A stretch of DNA of 64,000 bases from Amycolatopsis acidiphila (lineage in GTDB: Bacteria > Actinomycetota > Actinomycetes > Mycobacteriales > Pseudonocardiaceae): contig NZ_CP090063.1 in the NCBI RefSeq assembly GCF_021391495.1, positions 7,440,001 through 7,504,000 of the forward strand, in the 5' to 3' direction. Below the pieces are notes generated by a model. It ran no database searches, had not been told where the DNA came from, and saw only the letters and a list, made by a program, of their open reading frames with translations. Below are positions 8,452 through 17,761 of this stretch, one piece after another (position 1 is the stretch's first letter; every line of letters begins with the position of its first letter). Made by a program: the position numbers and the translations under genes.

Positions 8452-10650
8452 TCAGGCGTCGACGATTTCCAACGGTGCGAGCCCCGAGCGGCGCCCCACG
8501 AGGACGGCCCGGACCGCGGTCTGCACGCGTTCGGCGACCTCGTCCTCGGTGCCGTCGCCGTCGACGACGACATAGTGGTCCGGGTCCGCGGCGGCCATCT
8601 CGCTGAGCAGGCTCTGCACGCGCCACTGGTCCTTGATCGAGATCGGCCCCGACGGGGCTTCGCCCGGGTTGGCGTCCAGCAGCACCGTCACGTCCGGGCG
8701 AAGCCTGCCGGTCGCCCAGTCCGCGAGTCCCTCCAGCTCCTTGGCGTCCAGGCCCGCGATCGCCGACAGGTGCGCCAGCGGCGAGTCGACGAAGCGCTCC
8801 ATCACCACGATCGACCCGTCGTCCAGCGCCGGCTGTACATCGCGCTCCACGATGTCCGCCCGTACCGCGGCCGCGGCCAGCGCCTGCGCCCGCGCGCCGG
8901 ACAACGACGCCCCGCTGACCAGCTGCGCCAGACGCTTGTCGTCCAGTGCCGGGTCGGCCGCGAGCACGACCGGGCGCGGCCCGGCCGAACGCAGCCAGCT
9001 CGCCAGCTTGGCCGCCTGGTTCGCGGTGTCCGCCACCGTCGTGCCCTCCAGCGCGATGAGCAGGCCGTTCACCCGGCGCGGGCGGCGGCGGATCACGTTG
9101 CGCAGATCGGACATGATCGTCTCGGCGCGGCGCGAGTCCATCTGCCGGTAGGAGATCACGCCGACGATCGCGGCCAGGATCCCGCCGCCGAGCATCACGG
9201 GGCGGGTGCCGTCGATGATGATCGGGCTGCCCCACACCTGCACCGTGCGCGGCTTTGTCAGACCGATCAGCAGCGGCACGATCGCGGTCGAACCGAACAC
9301 GATGATCTTCATCATCGACTGGTAGATCGCGTTGATCCGGCCGCGGATGGCGTCGTCCACCTGCGAGCCGATGATCGTGACACCGGTCAGGAACGCCGCA
9401 CCGGCGCAGGCGCCGACGATCGCGACCGCGACCAGCGACACCGCGAGGTGCGGCGACAGGGCGACCAGGATCAGCGCCAGCCCGGCCAGCACGATCGAGA
9501 TCCCGAACAAGCGGTCGTGCGGCAGCCGCCGCGCCAGCTTCGGCGCGCCGCCCATCCCGGTGGCCAGCCCGACGAACACCGCGACCAGCAGCAGGCCCCA
9601 GGCGGCATCCCCGGCGAGCAGGCTCGACGAGTACGGCTTGGCCGAGCCGACCACCGCACCACCGGCCGCGAACGCGCCGGCCGCGCCGATCAGCAGGCCG
9701 CGCACCAGCGGCGTGCTGCGGACGAACCGCGCGCCGTCCCGGACCAGGGTCATCAGCCCGCCCGTGGACTCGCCGGACGGCTTGGGCGCCGCCGCGACCG
9801 GGGCGTGCACGTTCCGCTTCGACAGCTCGGGGATCCGCGTGATGATCATGGTCGCGCTGGTCAGGTACAGCAGTCCGATCAGCACGATGACGATCTTGGC
9901 GAAGCCGAGGTCGCCGAACACCGTCGGCGACAGGTGCAGCGTCGGCCCGATTCCGGTGATGACCGTGTAGATACCGCCCGCGGACAGCACGGCCAGGCCG
10001 TAGGTCATCACCATGCCGAGCTGGTTCGCCGTCTCGACCTGGTCCGGCCTGCGCAGCAGGTTCGGCACGGCCGCGTCCTTCGACGGGATCCACATCATCG
10101 CGCTGGCGCTGGCCAGGAAGTTGGCGATGTAGAGCCACCAGCCGGTGCCGACGAACGCGATCGACATGACGAACCCGCAACGCAGCAGGTCGGCCACGAA
10201 CATGATCTTGCGCCGGTCGAACCGGTCGGCGAGCAGGCCGCCCAGCGGTGCGAAGATCAACCCCGGCAACAGTGCGGACAGCAGCACGCCCGTGAACGCG
10301 AAGTTCTGGGCGGTGTAGTTCTGTGTCAGCTTCGTCGCCAGGCTCGTGACCCCGAGGATGGTTAGCCAGTCGGCCACGCTGCACAGGTACGTGACACCCC
10401 AGAGCCTGCGGAACGGCCGGATCGCCAGCACTCTGCGAGCACGGTAGATCGTGGACCCGTCGCGACCGGCCGGCGCCTCCGCGTCGGCCTTTGTCTGCAC
10501 GCCCTCGCTGATCCGACCCACCCCACTCGGTTCCCGTGGTGCCGGTGAATCCCCTGGGCTGTGCCACCGTGTCACCGGACCGGTGTCGTCAGGGTAGCTC
10601 CGTCGGGTGGGGCGCGACCGCTTCGGGCCGACTGTAGGCACGTGGGGCAC
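8452..10650 (-). CDS. MFS membrane protein fused to a degenerate thymidylate kinase domain
   Basis: 732 residues. Residues about 80-520 form a 12-helix MFS transporter (DRFDRRKIMFVADLLRCG is the loop 2-3 motif); residues about 527-732 align with thymidylate kinase. MFS-TMPK fusions at this spot in the chromosome are known from Streptomyces. Here the kinase P-loop is not recognisable: the expected GxxGxGKS after the first beta strand reads ALEGTTVADTANQ (bases about 9010-9060), with no Gly-Lys-Ser/Thr. The later RFVDSPLAHLSA keeps part of the DR[YF]xxSxxAY motif. The domain therefore probably does not phosphorylate dTMP, though it may still bind nucleotides. The N-terminus is uncertain: GTG 10650 gives the longest frame, and later GTG starts near 10526 are possible. 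Confidence 0.85.
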   Translation of the reverse strand: MPHVPTVGPKRSRPTRRSYPDDTGPVTRWHSPGDSPAPREPSGVGRISEGVQTKADAEAPAGRDGSTIYRARRVLAIRPFRRLWGVTYLCSVADWLTILGVTSLATKLTQNYTAQNFAFTGVLLSALLPGLIFAPLGGLLADRFDRRKIMFVADLLRCGFVMSIAFVGTGWWLYIANFLASASAMMWIPSKDAAVPNLLRRPDQVETANQLGMVMTYGLAVLSAGGIYTVITGIGPTLHLSPTVFGDLGFAKIVIVLIGLLYLTSATMIITRIPELSKRNVHAPVAAAPKPSGESTGGLMTLVRDGARFVRSTPLVRGLLIGAAGAFAAGGAVVGSAKPYSSSLLAGDAAWGLLLVAVFVGLATGMGGAPKLARRLPHDRLFGISIVLAGLALILVALSPHLAVSLVAVAIVGACAGAAFLTGVTIIGSQVDDAIRGRINAIYQSMMKIIVFGSTAIVPLLIGLTKPRTVQVWGSPIIIDGTRPVMLGGGILAAIVGVISYRQMDSRRAETIMSDLRNVIRRRPRRVNGLLIALEGTTVADTANQAAKLASWLRSAGPRPVVLAADPALDDKRLAQLVSGASLSGARAQALAAAAVRADIVERDVQPALDDGSIVVMERFVDSPLAHLSAIAGLDAKELEGLADWATGRLRPDVTVLLDANPGEAPSGPISIKDQWRVQSLLSEMAAADPDHYVVVDGDGTEDEVAERVQTAVRAVLVGRRSGLAPLEIVDA

Positions 10651-10704
10651 CTGATCGTTTCGAAGCGCCTCGAGCCCGTAGCGGAGGGTGATCGACGGGC
10701 GCCG

Positions 10705-11226
10705 TCAGCTGAACAGGCCGGTGATGCCGCTGATCAGGCTCGAGAGGAACTCGATCGCGACGACGGCGAACACGATCATGAGCAGGACCGCCACGATCAT
10801 GGCCGTCGAACCGCTGGAGGGCCGGACCCGCCGGACGTTGCCCGACTGGGGCAGGCCGAGCCGCGGCATGCGCAGCTGCGGCCGCTTGACCGAGCGCAGG
10901 CTCGGCCGGGTGCGCTGCCGCGGGAGCGGGAGCATCCCGAGCGGCGGTGCGGGCGCGATCGGCTGCGCCGGCGCACCGGGCGGCGTCGTCTGGAAGTGCA
11001 CGTCGCCGAACTCGGCACCAGGGCGCTGCCCCTCGGCCGTCGCCGCGTCGACCAGATCGCGCACCACCGCCGGGTCGGGCCGCACCGGGGACGCGACCCT
11101 GGTCAGCTTGAAGTCTTCGTGCTCGTCCTCGTCGTTCAGCGAGCCGGACAACGCGTCGCCGAACGTCACCGGCGGCAGCGCGCTCTGCGTACCGTCGCCG
11201 AACTCGGCGTCGTCCTTGGCAGGCAT
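10705..11226 (-). CDS. Hypothetical protein with single C-terminal membrane helix
   Basis: 173 residues, not recognised. The first 140 are hydrophilic, with an acidic stretch (LNDEDEHEDF) and a basic/Pro-rich stretch (RQRTRPSLRSVKRPQLRM); the end is a membrane helix (TAMIVAVLLMIVFAVVAIEFL). That topology suggests a tail-anchored protein with its bulk in the cytoplasm. It is in the same orientation as topA, the 11356-12141 gene and the MFS-TMPK gene, 54 bp upstream of the latter. No function can be inferred. Confidence 0.7.
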   Translation of the reverse strand: MPAKDDAEFGDGTQSALPPVTFGDALSGSLNDEDEHEDFKLTRVASPVRPDPAVVRDLVDAATAEGQRPGAEFGDVHFQTTPPGAPAQPIAPAPPLGMLPLPRQRTRPSLRSVKRPQLRMPRLGLPQSGNVRRVRPSSGSTAMIVAVLLMIVFAVVAIEFLSSLISGITGLFS

Positions 11227-11355
11227 GACCTCTCCCTGTCCTCGGTTGGCCTACGCACCTGTGTCCCTCGCAAGCTTCCCGTCCAGGGTAATGGTCACTC
11301 CGCCGAAGGCACTGGCCCATCCGGGTAACGGCGAGATCACGCAGCGCGAGGAGGG

Positions 11356-12141
11356 TCAGCCACATGCCGGCTCCAGGTGGGCCTGCACGGACTGCCGGAT
11401 CCAGTGCCCGACGTGCTGCCCGGTCGCCGGCGAGTGGAACAACACCCAGTTGCCGTCCTCGTCGATCGCGGTGATCACCAGGTAGCGCCCGAGGTCGGTG
11501 TCGAACAGCACGACCGCGCCACGCGGGTGCTCGGCGATGATCTTGTCGCTGATCGTGAGGTCGAACATCATGGTGGCGAGCCTCGGCCGCGCGGCAAGCT
11601 CCCGGAGCTGCGCGACCTGCCCCGCGTGCTCCGGCGCCACCCGGCCGAGCGGGTCCGCGGCAATCCGGAGAAGCTCGCCCGGGCCGGGCCTCGCCTCGGG
11701 CAACCGCTCGACCACCCGGTCCGCCAGCCGCCGCGCGCCGCCCGAACCGAGCTGCACCCGGCCACCGACGTACTCCACCACCGAACCCGTTTCGTGGTCG
11801 GCGAAGAAGTGCAGCCGCAGCGGTTCGAGGCTGTCCGCGAGCACGCCCGTCACCGCGCCGCGGACCTGGCCGCGGCGCAGCGACCGGAACAGCGCCACCG
11901 CCTTGGGCGTCAGCACACCATCGCGGGACAGGCCCAGTGACCCGAGCGCGGCGTGCCACCGCGTCTGCCGCTCGGCCTCCTCCACGATGCCCGCCGCGGG
12001 CGGGCCCATCGGCAGTTCCGGATTGCCGTCCGGGTCGTAGTAGGTCAGCACGGACAGGCGACGGGGCACGGCCCACGCCAGGGGGCGGACGATCTCGTCG
12101 ACCAGCTCGAAGACCGTCGGAGTCGGAGTCTCATCGCTCAT
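11356..12141 (-). CDS. Hypothetical soluble protein downstream of topA
   Basis: 261 residues starting MSDETPTPTVFELVDEIVRP. No signal peptide or membrane segment. The C-terminal region (IIAEHPRGAVVLFDTDLGRYLVITAIDEDGNWVLFHS) looks like a compact beta-rich domain; I recognise no family with confidence, though ESX-associated EspG-like proteins have a broadly similar size and location of conserved Leu-rich segments. The frame runs up to GTG 12165; ATG 12141 was chosen because the residues after it look like a normal N-terminus. No Shine-Dalgarno is visible for either. It lies 55 bp after topA and is probably co-transcribed. Confidence 0.7.
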   Translation of the reverse strand: MSDETPTPTVFELVDEIVRPLAWAVPRRLSVLTYYDPDGNPELPMGPPAAGIVEEAERQTRWHAALGSLGLSRDGVLTPKAVALFRSLRRGQVRGAVTGVLADSLEPLRLHFFADHETGSVVEYVGGRVQLGSGGARRLADRVVERLPEARPGPGELLRIAADPLGRVAPEHAGQVAQLRELAARPRLATMMFDLTISDKIIAEHPRGAVVLFDTDLGRYLVITAIDEDGNWVLFHSPATGQHVGHWIRQSVQAHLEPACG

Positions 12142-12196
12142 GGCGAGGAGTATGCCGCCGACCACCGACAGTTTTCGTCGAACGCCTGTTCGGCCG

Positions 12197-14968
12197 CTAC
12201 TTCTTCGCGGTTGCCTTCTTGCGGGCCGGAGCCTTGCGCTTGGGCGCCGGCCCCTTCGCCCGCTTCTCGGCCAGCAGCTCGGCCGCCCGCTCCGCGGTCA
12301 GCTCCTCGATGCTGTCGCCCTTGCGCAGGGTCGCGTTGAACTCCCCGTCGGTCACGTACGGGCCGAACCGGCCGTCCTTGACCACCATCGGCTTGCCCGA
12401 CACCGGGTCGTCGCCCAGCTCCTTGAGCGGCGGCTTCGCCGCGCCCTGCCGGCCACGCCGCTTCGGCTCCGAATAGATCTTCAGCGCCTCTTCCAGCGTG
12501 ATCGTGAACAGCTGGTCCTCGGTCTCGAGCGACCGCGAGTCCGTGCCCTTCTTCAGGTACGGGCCGTAGCGGCCGTTCTGCGCGGTGATCTCGTCGCCGG
12601 ACTCGGGGTCCTTGCCGACCACCCGCGGCAGTGACAGCAGCTTCAGCGCGTCCTCGAGCGTGACGGTCTCGACCGACATCGACTTGAACAGCGAACCGGT
12701 CCGCGGCTTCGGCTTCTTCGCCTTGCTGCTCTTCTTGGCTTCGGCAGGCTCCTCGGGCTCCGGCAGCACCTCGGTGACATAGGGCCCGAACCGGCCCTCC
12801 TTCGCCACGATCTCGTGCCCGCTCACCGGGTCGGTGCCCAGGGGACGGCCCTCCTGCGGCGTCGCGAACAGCTTCTCCGCGATCTCGGCGGTCAGCTCGT
12901 CGGGCGGCAGGTCCTCGGGCAGGTTCGCCCGCTGGGACTTGTCAGCGGTGTCTTCACCGGCTCGCGCGGTGTTTCGTTCCAAGTACGGCCCATAGCGGCC
13001 GACCCGCACGTAGACCGTGCGGCCTTCCTCGTCCTGGAACAGCGGGATCGAGTTGATCTCGCGGGCGTCGATGTCCTCGACACCCGTGCCGACCAGCTTC
13101 TTCAGCCCGCCCAGCCGGCCGATCGAGCCGTCCACGCCCATGTCGCCACCGAAGTAGAACTTCGACAGCCAGCGGGTGCGCTGCTCGTCACCGGAGGCGA
13201 TGCGGTCGAGCTCGTCCTCCATCGCCGCGGTGAAGTGGTAGTCCACCAGCCGCTCGAAATGCCGCTCCAGCAAGCCGATCACCGCGAACGCCACCCACGA
13301 CGGGACCAGCGCGGAACCCTTCTTCCACACGTAGCCGCGGTCCTGGATGGTGTTGATGATCGACGCGTACGTCGACGGGCGGCCGATGCCCAGCTCCTCC
13401 AGCTTGCTGACCAGGCTGGGCTCGCTGTAGCGCGGCGGCGGCGAGGTGGTGTGGCCGTCCGGGGTCAGCTCCGCGGCCGTCAGCGCCTGGTCCTTGGTCA
13501 GCTGCGGCAGGCGGCTCTGCTTGTCGTCGGCCTCGCCGCCGCTCTCGGTGTCGACCGCCTCGACGTAGGCCTTGAGGAAGCCGGGGAACGTGATCGTGCG
13601 CCCGGAAGCGGAGAACACGCACTCCTCGCCGGTGCTCGCCGTACCGGCGATCCGGACCGACATCGTGGTGCCCTTGGCGTCGTTCATCTGGGAGGCGATG
13701 GTGCGCTGCCAGATCATCTCGTAGAGCCGGAACTCGTCGGCCTGCAGTTCGCCCGCGACCTGGCCCGGGGTGCGGAACACCTCACCGGCAGGGCGGATCG
13801 CCTCGTGCGCCTCCTGCGAGTTCTTCACCTTGCGGGTGTACTGCCGCGGGCTCGGCGAGACGTACTCCGAGCCGTACAGGTCCGTCGCCTGGTTGCGGGC
13901 GGCGTTGATCGCCGTCTCCGACAGCTGGGTCGAGTCCGTACGCATATAGGTGATGTAGCCGTTCTCGTACAGCCGCTGCGCGATGCGCATCGTCCGCTCG
14001 GAGGAGAACCGCAGCTTGCGGCCGGCCTCCTGCTGCAGCGTCGAGGTCATGAACGGCGCGTAGGGACGCCGCGTGTACGGCTTCTCCTCGACGCTGGTGA
14101 CCTTGAAGTCCCGGCCCCGCAGCGCCTCCGCCAGCCGCGTCGCGTCGGCCTCGCCGAGCACGCGGACGTCCTTCGCGGATGCCTTGAGCTGTCCGTCCGG
14201 ACCGAAGTCCCTGCCGGTGGCCAGGCGGGCCCCCTCGACGGAGAGCATCCGCGCCGGGAAACTGCGCGGGGTCGCGTCGGCGCCCGCGTCCATCGTCGCG
14301 GCGATGTCCCAGTACGAGGCCGAGGTGAAGCGCATCCGCTCCCGCTCGCGCTCCACGATGATCCGGGTCGCCACGGACTGCACGCGGCCCGCCGACAGCT
14401 TCGGCATGACCTTCTTCCACAGCACCGGCGAGACCTCGTAGCCGTAGAGCCGGTCGAGGATGCGACGGGTCTCCTGCGCGTCGACGAGGTCGGCGTCGAG
14501 GTCACGGGTGTCGGCCGCGGCGGCACGGATGGCCTGCTCGGTGACCTCGTGGAACACCATGCGGCGCACCGGCACCTTGGGCTTGAGGGTCTCCAGCAGG
14601 TGCCAGGCGATCGCCTCGCCCTCGCGGTCGGGGTCGGTGGCGAGGTAGAGCTCGTCGGCGTCCTTGAGCAGGCTCTTGAGCTCGGTGACCTTGCTCTTCT
14701 TGTCCGGGCTGACGACGTAGAGCGGTTCGAAGTCGTGGTCGACGTTCACCCCGAGCCGCGCCCACGCCTCGCCCTTGTACTTGGCAGGCACGTCCGCCGC
14801 GCCGCGAGGCAGGTCGCGGATGTGCCCGACCGAGGACTCGACCACGTAGCCGCTGCCGAGATAGGGAGCGATCTTGCGAGCCTTGGTGGGCGACTCGACG
14901 ATCACGAGCCGTCGACGGCCGGCGCCGTTCGTCGCCTCGGCGTCGTTCTTCTTCGTCCGTGTTGCCAC
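12197..14968 (-). CDS. topA: DNA topoisomerase I
   Basis: Relaxes negative supercoils by single-strand passage. 923 residues: TOPRIM domain at the N-terminus (RLVIVESPTKARKI and the acidic DPDREGEAIAWH), then the type IA core with the active-site tyrosine in YITYMRTDST (near residue 340). The C-terminal part carries at least four copies of the actinobacterial repeat of the form GRFGPYVT, and a Lys/Ala-rich tail KRKAPARKKATAKK typical of mycobacterial and streptomycete enzymes and thought to help processivity. No zinc-finger cysteine clusters, as expected for this lineage. First gene of a co-directional block topA - unknown - unknown - MFS/TMPK - holB. Confidence 0.97.
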   Translation of the reverse strand: MATRTKKNDAEATNGAGRRRLVIVESPTKARKIAPYLGSGYVVESSVGHIRDLPRGAADVPAKYKGEAWARLGVNVDHDFEPLYVVSPDKKSKVTELKSLLKDADELYLATDPDREGEAIAWHLLETLKPKVPVRRMVFHEVTEQAIRAAAADTRDLDADLVDAQETRRILDRLYGYEVSPVLWKKVMPKLSAGRVQSVATRIIVERERERMRFTSASYWDIAATMDAGADATPRSFPARMLSVEGARLATGRDFGPDGQLKASAKDVRVLGEADATRLAEALRGRDFKVTSVEEKPYTRRPYAPFMTSTLQQEAGRKLRFSSERTMRIAQRLYENGYITYMRTDSTQLSETAINAARNQATDLYGSEYVSPSPRQYTRKVKNSQEAHEAIRPAGEVFRTPGQVAGELQADEFRLYEMIWQRTIASQMNDAKGTTMSVRIAGTASTGEECVFSASGRTITFPGFLKAYVEAVDTESGGEADDKQSRLPQLTKDQALTAAELTPDGHTTSPPPRYSEPSLVSKLEELGIGRPSTYASIINTIQDRGYVWKKGSALVPSWVAFAVIGLLERHFERLVDYHFTAAMEDELDRIASGDEQRTRWLSKFYFGGDMGVDGSIGRLGGLKKLVGTGVEDIDAREINSIPLFQDEEGRTVYVRVGRYGPYLERNTARAGEDTADKSQRANLPEDLPPDELTAEIAEKLFATPQEGRPLGTDPVSGHEIVAKEGRFGPYVTEVLPEPEEPAEAKKSSKAKKPKPRTGSLFKSMSVETVTLEDALKLLSLPRVVGKDPESGDEITAQNGRYGPYLKKGTDSRSLETEDQLFTITLEEALKIYSEPKRRGRQGAAKPPLKELGDDPVSGKPMVVKDGRFGPYVTDGEFNATLRKGDSIEELTAERAAELLAEKRAKGPAPKRKAPARKKATAKK

Positions 14969-15197
14969 GCTGTCCGCTCTCCGCTCATTCCCGTCGCCGT
15001 CCCGCGACGCTGTTCAACCAGCCAGTGTGCACGCTGCGGGCCGGTTGTGTCCGCCCAGGTGGCGCAACACGCCGTCCTTCGTGTGTCATGCGCATCGGCG
15101 CCGACCCGGACAGCGTTTCCTTTCCACACCTAGCACGTGACGGGCGCCACGCGCTTTGCGGGGTCTCTTGGTGACTGTTCGACTACGCTCCGGCGTC

Positions 15198-16028
15198 ATG
15201 GTCCGCCGTTGCCTTTTCGTCCTGTCCGTGCTGGTCCTCGCCCTCGGCGCGGTGCCGGCCTCGGCCGCTCCCGCCGCCGGATACACCGGGATCGTCAAGC
15301 TGAGCAACTGCTCGGGTGCTCTCGTCCGAATGCCCGGCGCCCGCGACACCGACCCCGCGCTGGTGCTCACGAACGGGCACTGCGACGAAGCGGGCATGCC
15401 GGGCCCCGGCGAGGTGGTGCTCGACCGCCCGGCCCGCCGCTCGATGTCGTTGCTCGCCGCCGACGGCCACGAGCTCGGCACCCTGAACTCGACCAAGATC
15501 GTGTACGCCACGATGACCGACACCGACGTCGCGCTGTACCAGCTCGACTCGAGCTACCGGCAGATCTCGTCGCGGTTGGGTGGAAACCCACTCACCGTCG
15601 CCGCGTCCCCCGCGGACGTCGGCACCCCGGTCAGCGTGATCTCCGGCTACTTCCGGCGAACCTGGACCTGCTCCATCGAGCGGGTGCTGTACTCGCTGCG
15701 GGAGGCGGACTGGACCTGGAAGAACTCGATCCGCTACACCCCCGAGTGCGCCACGATCCACGGCACATCCGGTTCCCCGGTCGTCGACGCCGGCACCGGC
15801 GAGGTCGTCGGGGTCAACAACACGGGCAACGACGACGGTTATTCCTGCACCCTCGACAACCCCTGCGAAGTGGACGAGCAGGGCGTCGTCACCGTGCTGA
15901 AGGGCCGCTCGTACGGGCAGCAGACGTACCTGCTCGCGGCATGCGTGCGGTCGAGCGAGATCCAGCTGGACCGGCTGGGGTGCGAACTGCCCAAACCCGC
16001 CGCGCTCACGCTGCCGTCAGCGGCCTGA
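15198..16028 (+). CDS. Secreted trypsin-like serine protease
   Basis: 276 residues with an N-terminal signal peptide (MVRRCLFVLSVLVLALGAVP, cleavage after ASA). The S1 triad is visible: His in LVLTNGHCDE, Asp in TDTDVALYQLD, Ser in GTSGSPVVD. Six or more cysteines suggest disulphides, fitting an extracellular location. The ATG at 15198 directly follows a -10-like TACGCT, so the message may have a very short leader. Its end overlaps the convergent 16006-16596 gene by 23 bp. Substrate unknown. Confidence 0.88.
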   Translation: MVRRCLFVLSVLVLALGAVPASAAPAAGYTGIVKLSNCSGALVRMPGARDTDPALVLTNGHCDEAGMPGPGEVVLDRPARRSMSLLAADGHELGTLNSTKIVYATMTDTDVALYQLDSSYRQISSRLGGNPLTVAASPADVGTPVSVISGYFRRTWTCSIERVLYSLREADWTWKNSIRYTPECATIHGTSGSPVVDAGTGEVVGVNNTGNDDGYSCTLDNPCEVDEQGVVTVLKGRSYGQQTYLLAACVRSSEIQLDRLGCELPKPAALTLPSAA

Positions 16029-16596
16029 CCTGCGGCCACACCGATATGGCGGCGGGGGGTGGCGCGCCGATCAGCTCCTCCAGGGTGGCGAGCCTGCGCC
16101 GGCCGGTCACCCGCACCGCGGGACCGCCGGCGCGTGGCCCGACGAACCGCGCGGGCAGGCCGAGCTGGCGGCAGGCGTCCGCCAGCAGCGTGTGCGTCCC
16201 GGGCGCCTGCTCGTCGACGGCGAGCAGGTAGTGGTTGCCGTTCGGCTGACCGGGCGCGAGCGCCCACAGCCGCAGCGCCCCACCGGTCAGCCGGAAGCCT
16301 GTTGGTAATTCCTTCACATCTCCCGTCCCCCAGGCGCGGGCGAGGTGGATCAGGTCGACACGGAAGGCCGTGCGCACGAGCAGCCCGGTCTCGTCCCGCA
16401 GCACGTCCGCATGCACCCCGCGCCGGGCGAACTCCGCGGTCAGCGCCTGCGCGCGCCAGGCCTCGCCGACCTCGACGGACAGCCGGGCGGCCGTCCGGCC
16501 GAAGGCCACGACCTGCCCCGGGCCGCACAGGACCCCGGCCAGGTCGGCGAGTTCCGGCCCACTCGCCTCCGCGGAGAAGAACGAGATCTGATCCAC
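16006..16596 (-). CDS. Conserved-looking hypothetical protein
   Basis: 196 residues starting MDQISFFSAEASGPELADLAGVLCGPGQ. Not recognised with confidence. It has an even mix of alpha and beta propensities, no membrane segment and no metal motif. The segment GGALRLWALAPGQPNGNHYLLAVDEQ followed by CRQLGLPARFVGPRAGGPAVRVTGRRR has the look of a LAGLIDADG-like or other small alpha/beta DNA-binding fold, but this is only an impression. Its 3' end overlaps the secreted protease tail to tail. Confidence 0.65.
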   Translation of the reverse strand: MDQISFFSAEASGPELADLAGVLCGPGQVVAFGRTAARLSVEVGEAWRAQALTAEFARRGVHADVLRDETGLLVRTAFRVDLIHLARAWGTGDVKELPTGFRLTGGALRLWALAPGQPNGNHYLLAVDEQAPGTHTLLADACRQLGLPARFVGPRAGGPAVRVTGRRRLATLEELIGAPPPAAISVWPQVRPLTAA

Positions 16597-16651
16597 AGCG
16601 TGCAGGGTAGAACACCAGTTCGATTATGCGCGAGCCCCATGCGGAAAAAGC

Positions 16652-16682
16652 TTGAAGTTGACGCGACGTCAACCTCTACGGT
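16652..16682 (+). promoter_or_regulatory. MerR-type promoter with dyad operator
   Basis: -35 TTGAAG (16652-16657) and -10 TACGGT (16677-16682) are separated by 19 bp, the overlong spacer typical of MerR-regulated promoters. The spacer contains the perfect dyad GTTGAC-N5-GTCAAC (16657-16673). It lies 22 bp upstream of the broken TipA-type gene and is most likely its own autoregulatory promoter. Confidence 0.75.
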
Positions 16683-16704
16683 CCGTTTCAAGGCGGGAGG
16701 CGAG

Positions 16705-17088
16705 ATGGCGGAGGGGGCACTGTCGATCGCACAGGTCGCGCGGCTCGCGAAGGTGACTTCGCGGACCTGCGGCACTACGACGGCATCGGCCTGCTGCCAC
16801 CGGCCTACACCGACGACAGCGGGAGGCGCTTCTACCGGCGCGAGCACCTCGGAGCTGGCGAAGGCACGGGTGCCGGTGGACGACGAGCGGGTGCTGGACG
16901 CGGTCGCCGGGCACTACGAGTGGATCAAGAACCACTGGACGCCCAACGCGGAGTCCCACGCCGGGCTTGGGCGCGTGTACGCCGAGGACGAGCGGTTCCG
17001 CGAGCAGTACGAGGCCGTGCATCCGGGCTTCGCCGACTATCTGCGGGACGCGCTCGCCGCCTTCGCCGCGGCCCGGCTCAGCGAGTAG
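16705..17088 (+). pseudogene. Broken MerR/TipA-type regulator (frameshift plus internal deletion)
   Basis: The 5' part encodes a MerR helix-turn-helix, ALSIAQVARLAKVTSRT, which would continue LRHYDGIGLLPPAYTDDSGR only if one base were restored near 16771. As it stands the frame reads on into unrelated residues. About 60 bp later, in the original frame, the sequence becomes a good TipAS-type effector-domain end: VPVDDERVLDAVAGHYEWIK and on to the stop. The coiled-coil dimerisation region and the first half of the effector domain are missing compared with about 250 residues in intact TipA-like proteins. So there are two lesions, a -1 frameshift and a deletion of roughly 350 bp. GGGAGG before ATG 16705 and the promoter survive. 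It overlaps the lipoprotein gene by 11 bp. Confidence 0.85.
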
Positions 17089-17674
17089 TGCGAACGGTCA
17101 GCTGCTGGCAGACCGGGGCGTGCGCCACGGCGGTCCGCAGGTCGGGGACGGCGTCGAAGCCGGCCAGCAGGTCGAGCTTCGACACCTCGGCCAGCGGGGC
17201 GCTGGCCTCGCCGAGCGTCTGCTGGTCGATCGTGGGGTCGTTGCTCGCCGCGTCGAGGCGTTGTTTCGCCGCGGCGGCGCGGGTGCGCACGCCGGTCAGC
17301 TCCGTGACGGTGCCGGCCCGCACCGAGTCGCCCTCGGGCACGGGCGAGGCCGGCAGGGCGCGCAGGCCCCGCACTGCGTTGTCCAGCCCGCCGATCATGG
17401 ACCCCAGCAGGTCGCTGGAGGTCTGCACGGCACGACGCGGGGTGCTCGGGTCGACCGTCGGCATCGTGGCGAGACCGTCGACGAGCGAGCCGACCGCGAT
17501 GCAGTAGTCGTTCGCCCAGCGCGTGGTCGCGTCCTGACGCTGGACCTCGACCTGGGAGAGCCCAGGGCCACCGGGCTGGATCGCGTCCTGCTGCACGGGC
17601 GGACGGCCGCATCCGGCCAGCCCGACGCACAGACCCGTGAGTATCGCCAGGAAACCCAATTTCCCGGGTCGCAC
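17078..17674 (-). CDS. Lipoprotein of unknown function
   Basis: 198 residues with a lipoprotein signal peptide: MRPGKLGFLAILTGLCVGLAGCG, lipobox LAGC. The mature part is mainly helical (VTELTGVRTRAAAAKQRLDAAS) with two further cysteines (NDYCIAVG, APVCQQL) that may form a disulphide. Expected on the outer face of the membrane. No recognised family. It follows the hppA terminator on the same strand, so it probably has its own promoter. Confidence 0.78.
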   Translation of the reverse strand: MRPGKLGFLAILTGLCVGLAGCGRPPVQQDAIQPGGPGLSQVEVQRQDATTRWANDYCIAVGSLVDGLATMPTVDPSTPRRAVQTSSDLLGSMIGGLDNAVRGLRALPASPVPEGDSVRAGTVTELTGVRTRAAAAKQRLDAASNDPTIDQQTLGEASAPLAEVSKLDLLAGFDAVPDLRTAVAHAPVCQQLTVRTTR

Positions 17675-17761
17675 GCGAACACCTCCCGACTACGCGATCG
17701 GCTTCCGACGGTACCGACCTGGTTGCACCCTGCAAATCCTGCCCCCACCCCACCGGGACGA

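Noticed and set aside
7459..10365. Open frame of 968 codons on the plus strand
   Set aside because: Antisense to holB and the MFS/TMPK gene; a product of high GC codon bias. Its translation is His/Arg/Gly-rich without any motif.
12815..15133. Open frame of 772 codons on the plus strand
   Set aside because: Antisense to topA, which is unmistakable; composition is Arg/Gly/Val-rich and not protein-like.
16345..17088. 247-codon frame as an intact regulator
   Set aside because: The first 120 codons are antisense to the 16006-16596 gene; only 16705 onward resembles a regulator, and that part is frameshifted and deleted.
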